Position numbers and translations under genes: made by a program. Under the pieces are notes generated by a model that had not been told where the DNA came from, did not search any database, and saw nothing but the letters and a program-made list of their open reading frames with translations. Source: an uncultured Alphaproteobacteria bacterium (lineage in GTDB: Bacteria > Pseudomonadota > Alphaproteobacteria > HIMB59 > GCA-002718135). From it: a DNA stretch of 64,000 nucleotides. This document shows, in pieces, positions 29,380 to 39,364 of the stretch. The stretch is taken from the NCBI GenBank assembly GCA_902577425.1, contig CACGZD010000001.1, positions 49,860-113,859 of the forward strand, written 5' to 3'. Every line of letters starts with the position of its first letter. Positions within the stretch are counted from its first letter, which is position 1.

Positions 29380-32300
29380 TGTTTGCCACCAATTTATCCA
29401 TTTCTTTTTCTTCTTTATTTTCCTTAAACTCTAAATTTAAACCTAATGATCGAAGTTCTTTAACCATTACATTAAATGATTCAGGTGTTCCGGATTCAAA
29501 ATTTTGATCTCCTTTAACAATTGACTCATACACTTTCGTTCTTCCTGCTACATCATCAGCTTTAATTGTTAATATTTCTTGTAAGGTGTATGCTGCACCA
29601 TAAGCTTCTAAAGCCCAAACTTCCATTTCACCAAATCTTTGTCCACCAAATTGAGCTTTTCCTCCCAGAGGTTGTTGAGTAACTAAACTGTAAGGTCCTA
29701 TGGATCTAGCATGAATTTTTTCATCTACTAAGTGATGAAGCTTTAACATATATACATAACCAACAGTGATAGGTCTTTCAAATTTTTCCCCAGTAATACC
29801 ATCAATTAATATTTCTTGACCAGAATTAGCTACACCAGATTGCTCTAATAAATTTGTTATGTCTGCTTCTTTTGCCCCATCAAAAACAGGAGTGGCAAAT
29901 GGCACTCCTTCCTTAAGATTGTCTGCTAATTCAAGAATGTCATCGTCATTCATTTTATCTACTGTCTTTTTATGCAATTCTTGATCATAGATGCTTAATA
30001 ACTTATTTTTCAAGTCTCTAGTATGACCTGCTGTTTTCATCTTGCTAAGCATTTCATTAACTTGTTTTCCAAGAGATGCTGATGCCCAGCCCAAATGTGT
30101 TTCCAATATTTGGCCTATATTCATTCTACTAGGAACACCTAAAGGATTTAAGCAAATATCAACAGGAGTTCCATCTTCTAAATATGGCATATCTTCTACA
30201 GGGCAAATTTTTGATATTACACCTTTGTTTCCATGTCTACCTGCCATTTTATCTCCGGGTTGAAGTTTTCTCTTTACTGCAACAAAAACTTTTATTAATT
30301 TTAGAACTCCTGGCAAAAGTTCATCACCACTTTGAATCTTATCAATTTTATTTTCAAATTTTTGATTTATATTGCCTAATTGATTTTCATAATTTTTAAT
30401 AAGAGAGTCAATTTGATTGGTAACTCTATCATCATCAATATTGATTTTCATAAGAGAACTAATATCTAAATTTTCAAGCTGTTCATAATTTAACTTTGAA
30501 TTTTTAGAAAAAATATCATTCCCAGAAATAAAAGTTTTGCCAACTAATAGTTCTCTTAAATGATTGGTAAAACTTTTTTGTAAAATATCTAATTCGTCAT
30601 CACGATCTCTAGACACACTTTCTATTTGAGAATTTTCAATAGCTATAGCTCTTTGATCTTTTTCAATACCTCTTCTTGAAAAAACTCTTATTTCTACAAC
30701 AGTACCCTTGACTCCAGGAGGCACCCTTAAACTAGTATCTTTTACATCAGCGGCTTTTTCACCAAAAATTGCTCTTAAAAGTTTTTCTTCAGGTGTCATT
30801 GGTGTTTCCCCTTTAGGAGTAACCTTGCCAACTAATATATCTCCTGAAGCTACTTCTGCACCAACATATACTATCCCGGTTTCATCTAAATTTCTTAACA
30901 TCTCTTCACTTGCATTTGGAATATCTCTTGTAACATCCTCTGGTCCAAGTTTTGTATCTCTGGCCATAACTTCAAATTCTTCTACATGGATTGATGTAAA
31001 AACATCTTCTTGTACAACTCTTTCAGATATTAAAATTGAATCTTCAAAATTATAGCCATTCCAAGGCATAAAAGCTACTAGTACATTTCTGCCTAAAGCT
31101 AACTCACCAAGATCAGTGGCTGGACCATCAGCTATAACTTGATTTTTAAAAACCTTATCACCAATATTAACTAAAGGTCTTTGATTAATGCATGTATTTT
31201 GATTTGATCTTTGAAATTTCAATAAATTATAAATATCTATTTTATTCAAAGAAGAATCTTTTTTATCTGTTACTCTTATGACTATTCTATTTGCATCTAA
31301 TTGATCAACTATACCCTCTCTTTTTGCTATAACTGTTGAGCCACTATCTTTTGCTACAGTATACTCCATACCTGTTCCAACCAAAGGCGCTTTTGGCTTA
31401 ATTAATGGAACAGCTTGCCTCATCATATTAGACCCCATTAAAGCTCTATTGGCATCATCATTTTCTAAAAAAGGTATTAATGAGGCTGCAACAGAAACTA
31501 ACTGCTGAGGAGATACATCCATCAAATCAATTGATTCAACATTTGCATTAATAAATTCACCATTTTTCCTACAACTTATTATTTCATCAATAAATTTTCC
31601 TTTAGAATCAACAGAAGCATTGGCTTGAGCAATTACAAAATCCTCTTCATTAATAGCACTTAAATAGATAACTTTTTCAGTAACTTTTCCATTATTAACA
31701 ATTCTATAAGGTGTTTCTATAAATCCATATTGATTTATTCTAGAGTAGGAGGCTAAGCTATTAATTAATCCAATATTCGCACCTTCAGGGGTTTCAATCG
31801 GACAAATTCTGCCATAATGAGTTTGATGAACATCCCTAACTTCAAATCCTGCTCTTTCTCTATTTAATCCTCCAGGTCCAAGCGCTGAAACTCTTCTTTT
31901 ATGAGTAATTTCAGATAAAGGATTTGTTTGATCCATAAACTGACTTAATTGACTAGTGCCAAAAAATTCTTTGATTGAAGCAGAAACTGGCTTAGCATTA
32001 ATTATATCTTGTGGCATAATATTATCTACTTCAAGAGAGCTTAATCTTTCTTTAATAGCTCTATCCATTTTTAATAAACCTACTCTATATTGATTTTCTA
32101 ATAATTCTCCTACTGACCTTACTCTTCTATTTCCTAAATGATCAATATCATCAACTTCACCTTTTCCATCTATTAAATTATGCATATGAGTAATGACATC
32201 TAAAATGTCACTTTTATCAAGAATTCTTTTTTCAATTGGAGTATTTTTCTTAAACTTAGTGATAATCTTTAATCTGCCTACAGCAGATAAATCATATCTG

Positions 32301-33577
32301 TCGGAATTAAAAAATAAGTTCTTAAATAATGTCTCTGCAGTCTCAATAGTTGGAGGTTCTCCAGGTCTTAATATTTTAAAAATCTCAAATAATGCTTCTT
32401 CTCTTGATCTTGCTTTATCAAGCTGCATTGTACTTCTGATACAAGATCCTATTTCAATATTATCTACTTTTAATAAATCAATTTTATTGATATTTTTTTC
32501 ATTTATGAAGAGTATGAAATCCTCATCTATTTCAAATCCTGCTTCATAAAATATTTTACCTGTAGCTTCATCAATAATATCACTTGATAAATAATGTCCT
32601 ATCAAAGAGCTTTCTTCTATAGTTAAAGAATTAATTTTCTTTTTTAAAAATTCATTTATGATTCTTTGATTAAGTTTTGAACCTTTTGTAAAAATTATTT
32701 TACCAGAATTGCTATCTATAAAATCATAATTTAAAATTTTTGCTTTATAAAAACTAAGATCAGTTTTAAATTGCCATCCATGCTTATTTTTTTTATATTC
32801 AATCGAGTCATAAAAAAAATTCAAAATTTCTTCTCTTGACATCCCTTGTATTTTTCTTTGGTCTGGCTCGATTTTTTTATTAATGCATTCTTCAAGGTAT
32901 TTTTCTGAGGCAGAACTATATAAACATTTTAATAAAGTAGTAACTGGAAATTTACGTTTTCTATCAATTCTTGCATGTATATTGTTTTTGGCATCATGTT
33001 CAAAATCTAACCAAGAGCCTCTGTAAGGAATAATTCTTGCATTAAATAAAAATTTACCGCTAGTATGAGTTTTTCCAAAATCATGATCAAAGAAAACACC
33101 AGGGGAACGATGCATTTGACTTACAACAACTCTTTCTGTTCCATTTACAACAAAAGTTGCATTCTTGGTCATTAAAGGAATGTCTCCCATGTATACTTCT
33201 TGTTCCTTAATATCTCTCACAGATTTAGTACCTGCTATTTCATCTATGTCCCAAACAATTAATCTAAAATTAACTAATAGTGGTGCACCAAAGGTCATTC
33301 CTCTCTGTGAGCATTCTTCAACATCATATTTAGGCACGCCAATTTGATAATTCACATAATCTACTGTAGCTCTTTCAGTATAGTCATTTATAGGAAATAC
33401 AGATTTGAATACAGCATGCAGTCCACTATTCTTTAAATTTTCTGGTTGCGTTTTTAACTGTAAAAAATTATCAAAAGATCTTTTCTGAACTTCAATTAAG
33501 TTTGGCAATGAAGTGACAAGAGGTATTTTACCAAATGATTTTCTTATTTTCTTTGAGTTTATATGATCAAGGCTCAT
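29372..33577 (-). CDS. rpoB: DNA-directed RNA polymerase subunit beta
   Basis: A 1401-residue subunit. The rifampicin-pocket region [20 protein letters not shown], followed by [13 protein letters not shown], carries the sensitive-type Asp, His and Ser. Further on are [15 protein letters not shown] and [13 protein letters not shown] of the active-site wall. It starts 59 bases after rplL, behind an attenuator-like hairpin, and overlaps rpoC. Confidence 0.98.
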   Translation of the reverse strand: MSLDHINSKKIRKSFGKIPLVTSLPNLIEVQKRSFDNFLQLKTQPENLKNSGLHAVFKSVFPINDYTERATVDYVNYQIGVPKYDVEECSQRGMTFGAPLLVNFRLIVWDIDEIAGTKSVRDIKEQEVYMGDIPLMTKNATFVVNGTERVVVSQMHRSPGVFFDHDFGKTHTSGKFLFNARIIPYRGSWLDFEHDAKNNIHARIDRKRKFPVTTLLKCLYSSASEKYLEECINKKIEPDQRKIQGMSREEILNFFYDSIEYKKNKHGWQFKTDLSFYKAKILNYDFIDSNSGKIIFTKGSKLNQRIINEFLKKKINSLTIEESSLIGHYLSSDIIDEATGKIFYEAGFEIDEDFILFINEKNINKIDLLKVDNIEIGSCIRSTMQLDKARSREEALFEIFKILRPGEPPTIETAETLFKNLFFNSDRYDLSAVGRLKIITKFKKNTPIEKRILDKSDILDVITHMHNLIDGKGEVDDIDHLGNRRVRSVGELLENQYRVGLLKMDRAIKERLSSLEVDNIMPQDIINAKPVSASIKEFFGTSQLSQFMDQTNPLSEITHKRRVSALGPGGLNRERAGFEVRDVHQTHYGRICPIETPEGANIGLINSLASYSRINQYGFIETPYRIVNNGKVTEKVIYLSAINEEDFVIAQANASVDSKGKFIDEIISCRKNGEFINANVESIDLMDVSPQQLVSVAASLIPFLENDDANRALMGSNMMRQAVPLIKPKAPLVGTGMEYTVAKDSGSTVIAKREGIVDQLDANRIVIRVTDKKDSSLNKIDIYNLLKFQRSNQNTCINQRPLVNIGDKVFKNQVIADGPATDLGELALGRNVLVAFMPWNGYNFEDSILISERVVQEDVFTSIHVEEFEVMARDTKLGPEDVTRDIPNASEEMLRNLDETGIVYVGAEVASGDILVGKVTPKGETPMTPEEKLLRAIFGEKAADVKDTSLRVPPGVKGTVVEIRVFSRRGIEKDQRAIAIENSQIESVSRDRDDELDILQKSFTNHLRELLVGKTFISGNDIFSKNSKLNYEQLENLDISSLMKINIDDDRVTNQIDSLIKNYENQLGNINQKFENKIDKIQSGDELLPGVLKLIKVFVAVKRKLQPGDKMAGRHGNKGVISKICPVEDMPYLEDGTPVDICLNPLGVPSRMNIGQILETHLGWASASLGKQVNEMLSKMKTAGHTRDLKNKLLSIYDQELHKKTVDKMNDDDILELADNLKEGVPFATPVFDGAKEADITNLLEQSGVANSGQEILIDGITGEKFERPITVGYVYMLKLHHLVDEKIHARSIGPYSLVTQQPLGGKAQFGGQRFGEMEVWALEAYGAAYTLQEILTIKADDVAGRTKVYESIVKGDQNFESGTPESFNVMVKELRSLGLNLEFKENKEEKEMDKLVANNE

Positions 33578-33602
33578 TTTTTTTCCTTACAATTAACTTA
33601 AA

Positions 33603-33628
33603 TAGCCCTCGAACAAATTCGAGGGCTA
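33603..33628 (-). terminator. Attenuator-like hairpin between rplL and rpoB
   Basis: A perfect 10-base-pair stem (33603-33612 with 33619-33628) with a 6-base loop, in the 59-base rplL-rpoB gap. On the minus strand seven T precede the stem, and only ATTT follows, so it resembles a weak or partly read-through terminator. In E. coli a partial terminator at this place lowers rpoBC transcription relative to rplL. The same role here is inferred from position. Confidence 0.65.
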
Positions 33629-33636
33629 AAAAAAGA

Positions 33637-34014
33637 TTATTTTAATTCTACTTTTGCACCTGCAGTTTCTAAAGATTTTTTCATTTCTTCAGCTTCTGCT
33701 TTAGCAACTCCTTGCTTTAAAGGCTTAGGTGCACCTTCTACAAGATCTTTCGCTTCCTTTAATCCTAATCCAGTAATAGTTCTCACTTCTTTAATTACTG
33801 CAATCTTATTTGATCCGGCTTCAGCCAAGACTATATCAAATTCAGATTTTTCTTCTGCAGGCGCAGCGTCACCAGCAGCAGGCGCGGCAGCTACAGCAGC
33901 AACAGGGGCAGCTGCAGAAACACCCCATTTTTCTTCAAGAAGTTTACTTAATTCAGCAGCTTCTATTACTGATAAGGCAGATAAATCATCTACAATTTTA
34001 TTTAAATCAGCCAT
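33637..34014 (-). CDS. rplL: 50S ribosomal protein L7/L12
   Basis: A 125-residue stalk protein: N-terminal dimerisation domain (about 1-35), an Ala/Pro-rich hinge (about 36-55) and the C-terminal factor-binding domain with [20 protein letters not shown] (71-90). It lies 12 bases after rplJ. Confidence 0.97.
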   Translation of the reverse strand: MADLNKIVDDLSALSVIEAAELSKLLEEKWGVSAAAPVAAVAAAPAAGDAAPAEEKSEFDIVLAEAGSNKIAVIKEVRTITGLGLKEAKDLVEGAPKPLKQGVAKAEAEEMKKSLETAGAKVELK

Positions 34015-34026
34015 TCTATTTCTCCT

Positions 34027-34554
34027 TTATACCTGATTAGATTTTTCTAACTGTTCACTTCTAGCATTAATTAATCTAGCTAATTCTCCTCCAGGTGCTT
34101 GAGTAATAGAAGCTATTTTTTGAGCAGGGGCATTTAATAGTCCAAGCAATTTAGCTCTTATTTGATCAAGAGAAGGGAGAGTAGCTAAAAAATTAATTTT
34201 TGCATTATCTATTTTTTCACCTTCATAACTTCCGCCTAAAATTTTAAAATTTTCAAATTTTTTTTCAAACTCAACAGATACTTTTGCAGGTGCAACAGGG
34301 TCTGATGAATAAGCTATGGCAGTTGGTCCAGTGAATAAGTCTTCAATAGACTCATAGGGAGTTCCAGTTAGAGCAATCTTAGTTAATCTGTTCTTAGTAA
34401 CTTTAAATTTTGCACCATTCGATCTCATTTCTTTTCTTAAGTTATCTGTTTCTGCAACAGACAATCCTGCATAATGAGCTACAACTACTGAAGAAGAATT
34501 TTTTAGCTCTTCTTTTAAGTTTTGTACAAAATCATTTTTATCAGAACGTTTCAC
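34027..34554 (-). CDS. rplJ: 50S ribosomal protein L10
   Basis: A 175-residue stalk base that binds L7/L12 dimers and 23S rRNA. It starts with GTG at 34554, with GGAG five bases upstream. Recognisable parts are VVVAHYAGLSVAETDNLRKE (23-42) and a C-terminal helix for L7/L12. The 186-base region before it folds like an L10 leader, suggesting autogenous control. Confidence 0.95.
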   Translation of the reverse strand: MKRSDKNDFVQNLKEELKNSSSVVVAHYAGLSVAETDNLRKEMRSNGAKFKVTKNRLTKIALTGTPYESIEDLFTGPTAIAYSSDPVAPAKVSVEFEKKFENFKILGGSYEGEKIDNAKINFLATLPSLDQIRAKLLGLLNAPAQKIASITQAPGGELARLINARSEQLEKSNQV

Positions 34555-34572
34555 TTTTACTCCAGTTCACAG

Positions 34573-34704
34573 TGAGGTTACCCTCAGTTTGCTATTATCA
34601 ATTTGACCACCAAATTAATAATAACCTGTCAAGAAGCTAATCAAATGACTTGCTTCAGTCTATGTAGGATATTAAGCTAAGCAGCACCTACAGTCTTTGA
34701 CAGG
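34573..34704 (-). promoter_or_regulatory. L10-leader-like RNA structure upstream of rplJ-rplL
   Basis: The non-coding stretch before rplJ forms nested helices. A closing stem pairs 34697-34704 with 34625-34632, 8 perfect pairs. Inside it are a 6-pair stem (34687-34692 with 34663-34668) and small hairpins around 34633-34660. Nearer rplJ is a 5-pair hairpin (34573-34577 with 34582-34586). In other bacteria the L10-(L12) complex binds such a leader and represses rplJ and rplL. The fold is seen in the sequence; the function is inferred from position and family. Confidence 0.75.
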
Positions 34705-34705
34705 T

Positions 34706-34727
34706 GACACCATTAATTAATGATGTC
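34706..34727 (-). repeat. AT-rich 22-base inverted repeat after rplA
   Basis: A near-perfect palindrome centred in ATTAATTAAT with GACA/TGTC ends and a single mismatched pair, 14 bases after the rplA stop. No T run follows it, so it is a poor terminator. It could be a processing site, an operator or simply part of the leader structure. Confidence 0.35.
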
Positions 34728-34740
34728 ATTTGAATTAGAA

Positions 34741-35430
34741 TTAACGCAAAAGAGATGAGTTAATTTCTAATCCAAAACCCATAGTTGAAGCTATGGAAAC
34801 CTTTTTAATAAATGAACCTTTTACAGCATCCGGTTTACTTTTCGTAATTGATGAATAAAAAGTTTTTAAATTTTCTAATAAATCCTCTTCACTAAAATTT
34901 AACTTTCCAATTCCAGCATGAACTATGCCGGCTTTATCATTTTTGTATTGAATTTGACCCGCTTTAGAATTTGAAACAGCTGTTTTGACATCTTGTGTTA
35001 CAGTTCCTAGTTTTGGATTTGGCATAAGCCCTTTTGGACCCAGAATTTTAGCCACTTTTCCAATTGTTGGCATCATATCAGGAGTAGCAATCAATACATC
35101 AAAATCTATATTACCTTGATTAATTGAATTAACTAAATCATCATCTCCAACAATATCTGCTCCAGCTTCTGAAGATTCTTTTGCCTTGTCACCTTTAGCC
35201 ATCACAGCTACTCTAATATTTTTTCCGGTACCTTTGGGTAAATTAACCACGCCTCTAATATTTTGTTCAGTTTTATTTGTATCAATTCTTAGATTGATTG
35301 CTATTTCCAAGCTTTCTTCAAATTTAACATATGAATTTTCTTTTAATATTTTTATTGCCTCAATTGGCTCATATGATTTTTTTAAATCAATTTTTTCAAT
35401 TAAGTTTTTTCTATTTTTTGAAATATTCAT
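34741..35430 (-). CDS. rplA: 50S ribosomal protein L1
   Basis: A 229-residue protein of the mobile L1 stalk that in E. coli represses the L11 operon. Diagnostic parts are NLPKGTGKNIRVAVMAKGDK (64-83) and KILGPKGLMPNPKLGTVT. It starts directly after rplK. Confidence 0.97.
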   Translation of the reverse strand: MNISKNRKNLIEKIDLKKSYEPIEAIKILKENSYVKFEESLEIAINLRIDTNKTEQNIRGVVNLPKGTGKNIRVAVMAKGDKAKESSEAGADIVGDDDLVNSINQGNIDFDVLIATPDMMPTIGKVAKILGPKGLMPNPKLGTVTQDVKTAVSNSKAGQIQYKNDKAGIVHAGIGKLNFSEEDLLENLKTFYSSITKSKPDAVKGSFIKKVSIASTMGFGLEINSSLLR

Positions 35431-35859
35431 TTATTTAGTTACCTCCATTCCCATTGAAACAGCTGAACCCTTAACCATATTCATTGCACCCTCTATATCA
35501 ACAGCATTAAGATCAGCCATTTTTTCAGAAGCTATTTTTTTAATATCTGCCATTGTTACTTTGCCAACTAAACTTCTTCCTGGAGTAGAATTACCTTTTT
35601 TTATTTTTGCAGCTTTTTTTAAATAATAACTTACTGGAGGCAGCTTAGTTACAAAATCAAAAGATCGATCTTTATAAGCAGTTATAATTACAGGAATTGG
35701 AGCACCTTTTTCTACATCTTTGGTTTTGTCGTTAAAAGCTTTACAAAAATCCATGATATTTAGCCCTCTTTGACCCAAAGCTGGCCCAACTGGGGGTGAA
35801 GGATTGGCGCCACCAGCAGGTATTTGTAGTTTAATTAGACCTAAGACTTCTTTCGCCAT
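35431..35859 (-). CDS. rplK: 50S ribosomal protein L11
   Basis: A 142-residue GTPase-centre protein, needed for stringent-response sensing. The proline-rich N-terminal segment [20 protein letters not shown] (13-32) is the thiostrepton-related region. It lies 4 bases after nusG. Confidence 0.97.
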   Translation of the reverse strand: MAKEVLGLIKLQIPAGGANPSPPVGPALGQRGLNIMDFCKAFNDKTKDVEKGAPIPVIITAYKDRSFDFVTKLPPVSYYLKKAAKIKKGNSTPGRSLVGKVTMADIKKIASEKMADLNAVDIEGAMNMVKGSAVSMGMEVTK

Positions 35860-35863
35860 AATA

Positions 35864-36397
35864 TTATACTTTCTCTACTTGTGAATATTCAAGATCAACA
35901 GGAGTTGATCTTCCAAATATAGAAACTGCTACTCTTAATCTAGCTTTTTCTTCATCTATTTGTTCTATTTCTCCATTAAAAGATGCAAAAGGCCCATCTA
36001 TAACTTTAACTTGCTCTCCTATATCATACATAACTGCTGGTCTTGTTTTTTCAACTCCATCAACTACCTGTTGAGAGATTCTTTTTGCTTCAGAATTACT
36101 TATAGGAATAGGTTTTCCTTTACTGCCTAAAAAACCACTTAGTTTAGGGGTATTTTTTATTATATGCCAAGTGTCATCATTAAGTGTCATTTTTATAAGT
36201 ATATATCCAGGAAAGATTTTGCGTTCTGAATTAATTCTAACTCCTCTCTTTACTTCTACTAAGCTTTGAGTGGGAACAGAAACTTCTTCAATATACTCTG
36301 ATATTCCAAGCTTGTTTGCTTGATCAACAATACTATCAGCTACTTTTTGCTCATAACCTGAATAAGCATGCAATACATACCATCTTGAATCGCCCAT
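35864..36397 (-). CDS. nusG: Transcription termination/antitermination factor NusG
   Basis: A 177-residue factor with an N-terminal NGN domain ([18 protein letters not shown] at 6-23; FPGYILIKM) that binds RNA polymerase, and a C-terminal KOW domain ([20 protein letters not shown] at about 127-146) that binds Rho or S10. It directly follows secE. Confidence 0.97.
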   Translation of the reverse strand: MGDSRWYVLHAYSGYEQKVADSIVDQANKLGISEYIEEVSVPTQSLVEVKRGVRINSERKIFPGYILIKMTLNDDTWHIIKNTPKLSGFLGSKGKPIPISNSEAKRISQQVVDGVEKTRPAVMYDIGEQVKVIDGPFASFNGEIEQIDEEKARLRVAVSIFGRSTPVDLEYSQVEKV

Positions 36398-36613
36398 CTA
36401 AAAACCTGATCCTATTTGTATTATTTTTTTTATAGAGAAAGACCAAATTTGATCAGTTAACAAAAAAAATAAAGAAAAGAGAATAATCAATAAAATCACA
36501 ATAGCTGAAGATACAAAAACTTCCCTTCTACCTGCCCATGTAACTTTTTGTAATTCTTGTCTTACTTGTCTTACAAAAAGTGCTGGTGATGTTTTTTTCT
36601 TTTCTATATTCAT
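36398..36613 (-). CDS. secE: Preprotein translocase subunit SecE
   Basis: A 71-residue protein with the conserved amphipathic helix FVRQVRQELQKVTWAGRREV (14-33) and one transmembrane helix (about 37-60). It is the one-helix form common outside enterobacteria and clamps SecY. It lies 15 bases after tRNA-Trp. Confidence 0.95.
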   Translation of the reverse strand: MNIEKKKTSPALFVRQVRQELQKVTWAGRREVFVSSAIVILLIILFSLFFLLTDQIWSFSIKKIIQIGSGF

Positions 36614-36628
36614 TTTCTCTCTATAATT

Positions 36629-36704
36629 TGGCAGGAGTGGCAGGACTTGAACCCGCAGCCCCCGGTTTTGGAGACCGGTGCTCTACCAGTTGAGCTACAC
36701 TCCT
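36629..36704 (-). tRNA. tRNA-Trp (anticodon CCA)
   Basis: A 76-base gene with encoded CCA end. The acceptor stem pairs AGGAGUG with CACUCCU, and the anticodon stem CCGGU/ACCGG encloses CUCCAAA with anticodon CCA. The T arm has GUUCAAG. It sits between tuf and secE, as in many proteobacteria. Confidence 0.96.
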
Positions 36705-36745
36705 ATTAGAGTTTGCAAGAAACGAGCAGAGCGGTCTCTTACAAT

Positions 36746-37936
36746 TTATTCTATAATCTCAGCAACTACTCCAGCACCAACTGTTTTGCCTCCTTCTCTA
36801 ATAGCAAACTTTAATCCTTGATCCATTGCTATTGGAGATAAAAGTGTTACTTCCATGGTAATATTATCGCCAGGCATAACCATTTCAGTACCTTCAGGAA
36901 GTTTAATAGTTCCAGTTACATCTGTAGTTCTAAAATAAAACTGTGGTCTATAATTAGAGAAAAAAGGAGTATGTCTTCCACCTTCTTCTTTTTTAAGAAC
37001 ATAAGCTTCAGCTTTAAATTTTGTATGAGGTTTGATAGAGCCAGGCTTAGCTAAAACTTGACCTCTTTCAACTTCCTCTCTTTTAGTTCCTCTTAATAAT
37101 ACACCTACATTATCTCCAGCTTCACCTGAATCAAGAAGTTTTCTAAACATCTCAACACCAGTACAGGTAGTTTTTTGAGCTTCTTTAATTCCTAATATTT
37201 CAATTTCTTCTCCAACTTTAATAACTCCTTGTTCAATACGTCCTGTAACAACAGTTCCTCTTCCAGAAATTGAAAAAACATCCTCAACTGGCATTAAGAA
37301 AGGTTTATCTTTTGGTCTATCAGGTTGTGGTATATGTTCATCTACTGCTTTCATTAACTCCAAGATAGAATTTTTTCCAATTTCATCATCTCTACCTTCT
37401 ACTGCAGCTAAAGCAGATCCTTTAATGATAGGGGTAGTATCACCAGGAAATTCATATGAAGTTAAAAGTTCCCTAATTTCCATTTCAACTAAATCAATTA
37501 ATTCTTTGTCATCAACTTGGTCAACTTTATTCATGTAAACTACAAGAGCTGGTACACCAACCTGTCTTGCTAAAAGTATATGCTCTCTTGTTTGTGGCAT
37601 AGGACCGTCAGCAGCATTGACAACTAATATACCACCATCCATTTGGGCTGCGCCAGTAATCATATTTTTTACATAGTCAGCATGTCCAGGACAATCAACA
37701 TGAGCGTAATGCCTTTTTTCAGTTTCATATTCTACATGAGCTGTAGAAATAGTAATGCCTCGTTCTTTTTCTTCAGGCGCTTTATCAATTTGATCATAAG
37801 CAGTAAACTCTGCTCCGCCTGCTTCAGCTAGTACTTTTGTAATAGCAGCTGTTAAAGTAGTTTTTCCATGATCCACATGGCCAACAGTTCCAATGTTGCA
37901 ATGTGGTTTAGTTCTTTCAAATTTTGCTTTAGCCAT
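36746..37936 (-). CDS. tuf: Elongation factor Tu (only copy in the window)
   Basis: A 396-residue GTPase that delivers aminoacyl-tRNA. Motifs are [15 protein letters not shown] (19-33), [12 protein letters not shown] and NKVDQVDD. It lies between tRNA-Gly and tRNA-Trp, the tufB position. The tufA position between fusA and rpsJ is empty here. Confidence 0.98.
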   Translation of the reverse strand: MAKAKFERTKPHCNIGTVGHVDHGKTTLTAAITKVLAEAGGAEFTAYDQIDKAPEEKERGITISTAHVEYETEKRHYAHVDCPGHADYVKNMITGAAQMDGGILVVNAADGPMPQTREHILLARQVGVPALVVYMNKVDQVDDKELIDLVEMEIRELLTSYEFPGDTTPIIKGSALAAVEGRDDEIGKNSILELMKAVDEHIPQPDRPKDKPFLMPVEDVFSISGRGTVVTGRIEQGVIKVGEEIEILGIKEAQKTTCTGVEMFRKLLDSGEAGDNVGVLLRGTKREEVERGQVLAKPGSIKPHTKFKAEAYVLKKEEGGRHTPFFSNYRPQFYFRTTDVTGTIKLPEGTEMVMPGDNITMEVTLLSPIAMDQGLKFAIREGGKTVGAGVVAEIIE

Positions 37937-37964
37937 TTTTTTACCCCAGTATAAAATTTCATTT

Positions 37965-38038
37965 TGGAGCGGGTGAAGGGAATCGAACCCTCGTAGCCAG
38001 CTTGGAAGGCTGGAGCTTTACCACTAAGCTACACCCGC
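37965..38038 (-). tRNA. tRNA-Gly (anticodon UCC)
   Basis: A 74-base gene with encoded CCA end. The acceptor stem pairs GCGGGUG with CACCCGC, and the anticodon stem CCAGC/GCUGG encloses CUUCCAA with anticodon UCC. The T arm has GUUCGAU. It lies 28 bases before tuf. Confidence 0.96.
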
Positions 38039-38081
38039 TTTATAACTGACACACTCACTCACTTTTTCCATTCCCTCATAT

Positions 38082-38167
38082 TGGTGGAGGGGGTAGGATT
38101 CGAACCTACGTACGCTCACGCGGGCGGATTTACAGTCCGCTGCCTTTAACCACTCGACCACCCCTCC
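38082..38167 (-). tRNA. tRNA-Tyr (anticodon GUA)
   Basis: An 86-base class II tRNA with encoded CCA end. The acceptor stem is GGAGGGG with its complement, the anticodon stem GCGGA/UCCGC encloses CUGUAAA with anticodon GUA, and there is a long variable arm. It is the first gene of the tRNA-tuf-secE run. Confidence 0.96.
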
Positions 38168-38342
38168 AGATTTGAAGAAGATGGCACATACTAAGTATTT
38201 AGTATGATTGTCAATCTAAAACAACGTCACTCCTGCGTAAACTTTGTAAACTCTTAAAAGCGGGGTCCTTTTAGACAAATTTTACTTATTTGTATAGTTC
38301 TAGATTGTAATAAATGGGTATATCTGAGATAGGTTATATTTA
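38168..38342. other. 175-base non-coding gap between tRNA-Tyr and rlmB
   Basis: Besides the promoter at 38185-38214, this gap must hold the rlmB promoter on the plus strand. The stretch is AT-rich, with a small GC-richer island around 38261-38280. No ORF, tRNA or clear terminator is visible. Confidence 0.6.
38185..38214 (-). promoter_or_regulatory. Predicted sigma70 promoter for tRNA-Tyr-tRNA-Gly-tuf
   Basis: On the minus strand a consensus TTGACA (38214-38209) and TATGTG (38190-38185) are 18 bases apart, ending 17 bases before the tRNA-Tyr 5' end. It lies in the 175-base gap between tRNA-Tyr and the divergent rlmB. The -10 box is weak, but the position suits a stable-RNA promoter. Confidence 0.5.
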
Positions 38343-39113
38343 ATGAATTTTATCAAACAAAAAAAATTAAAAAACCAAGTTTTCTGCGAAATATTTGGTA
38401 AACATGCTGTTTATGCAGCAATAAAAAATACTAATAGAATACATCAAAAGTTATATTTTACTAAAAATCATAGAGCCTCTTTGGACCAACAAACGACAAA
38501 ATTCATACCAGAAATCAAAGAATTACAAAATATTGAAATGAACAAAATGTTTGGTACTGAAAAAAATCATCAAGGCATTGTTTTAAAAACTTCAAAAATA
38601 GAACAACCAAGTCTTCAAAATATTATTTTTAATTCAAAAAATAAACAATCAGATGTAATTATAGTTTTAGATCAAGTAACAGATCCTATTAATATTGGTT
38701 CCATAATGAGATCTTGTGCACTATTCAATTGTGATACAATTATAGTCTCAAAAAATAATGCCCCAGATATTACGGGGAGTATGGCAAAAGCTGCATCAGG
38801 AGCATTAGAAGTAACTAACTATATTTCTGTTGTAAATCTATCTCGAGCAATAAATCAATTAAAAAAAAATGGTTTTTGGATTTATGGTTTTGATAGCAAT
38901 GCAAATAAAACAAATTTTGAATTTAATTTACCTAAAAAATGTGTTTTTGTTTTTGGTTCTGAAGGGAAAGGTTTACGCAATTTAACCAAAAAAGAATGTG
39001 ATGAAATAATTGAATTAAAAATTAAATCTCAAACAAAATTCAAAATAGATAGTTTAAATGTATCTAATGCATGCTCTATTGCTTTATTTGAACATTACAA
39101 AAAAAATTATTAG
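38343..39113 (+). CDS. rlmB: 23S rRNA (guanosine-2'-O-)-methyltransferase, RlmB type
   Basis: A 256-residue SPOUT (TrmH-family) methyltransferase. RlmB methylates G2251 in the P loop of 23S rRNA. N-terminal substrate-binding residues include FGKHAVYAAIKN (18-29). The catalytic domain shows DQVTDPINIGSIMRSCALFN, VFGSEGKGLR and the knot motif SLNVSNACSIALFEH at the C-terminus. Other TrmH-family functions cannot be excluded. Its stop codon touches the last base of the convergent tRNA-Thr, with no spacer. Confidence 0.88.
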   Translation: MNFIKQKKLKNQVFCEIFGKHAVYAAIKNTNRIHQKLYFTKNHRASLDQQTTKFIPEIKELQNIEMNKMFGTEKNHQGIVLKTSKIEQPSLQNIIFNSKNKQSDVIIVLDQVTDPINIGSIMRSCALFNCDTIIVSKNNAPDITGSMAKAASGALEVTNYISVVNLSRAINQLKKNGFWIYGFDSNANKTNFEFNLPKKCVFVFGSEGKGLRNLTKKECDEIIELKIKSQTKFKIDSLNVSNACSIALFEHYKKNY

Positions 39114-39189
<76 letters not shown>

Positions 39190-39240
39190 ACTTAGATGCC
39201 ATTTACAATTAAATTAAAAATTCGACAAGTAATTTATATC

Positions 39241-39360
39241 TTAAATTCCAGGAATGTAAGGAACTCCATCACCTTTTACTTTTTCATTAATTTCACTAAA
39301 TGTTGAGCATCCAGTAATTGGAACAATAATTAAAAAAATTAAAATGAATATTTTTTTCAT
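39241..39360 (-). CDS. Small predicted lipoprotein (39 residues)
   Basis: A short frame with ATG at 39360 and TAA at 39241, just 4 bases after the fdsA stop. It encodes MKKIFILIFLIIVPITGC, a lysine-led hydrophobic signal ending in the lipobox ITGC (Cys18), then a 21-residue mature part with charged and Gly/Pro residues ending YIPGI. Processing would leave a very small lipid-anchored peptide. No known family was recognised; it is not clearly entericidin. The intact signal and lipobox argue that it is real. Confidence 0.6.
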   Translation of the reverse strand: MKKIFILIFLIIVPITGCSTFSEINEKVKGDGVPYIPGI

Positions 39361-39364
39361 AAAT

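Noticed and set aside
35186..35626. 146-codon open frame on the plus strand
   Set aside because: It is antisense to rplA and rplK and shows no family pattern. It is long only because stops are rare opposite these genes.
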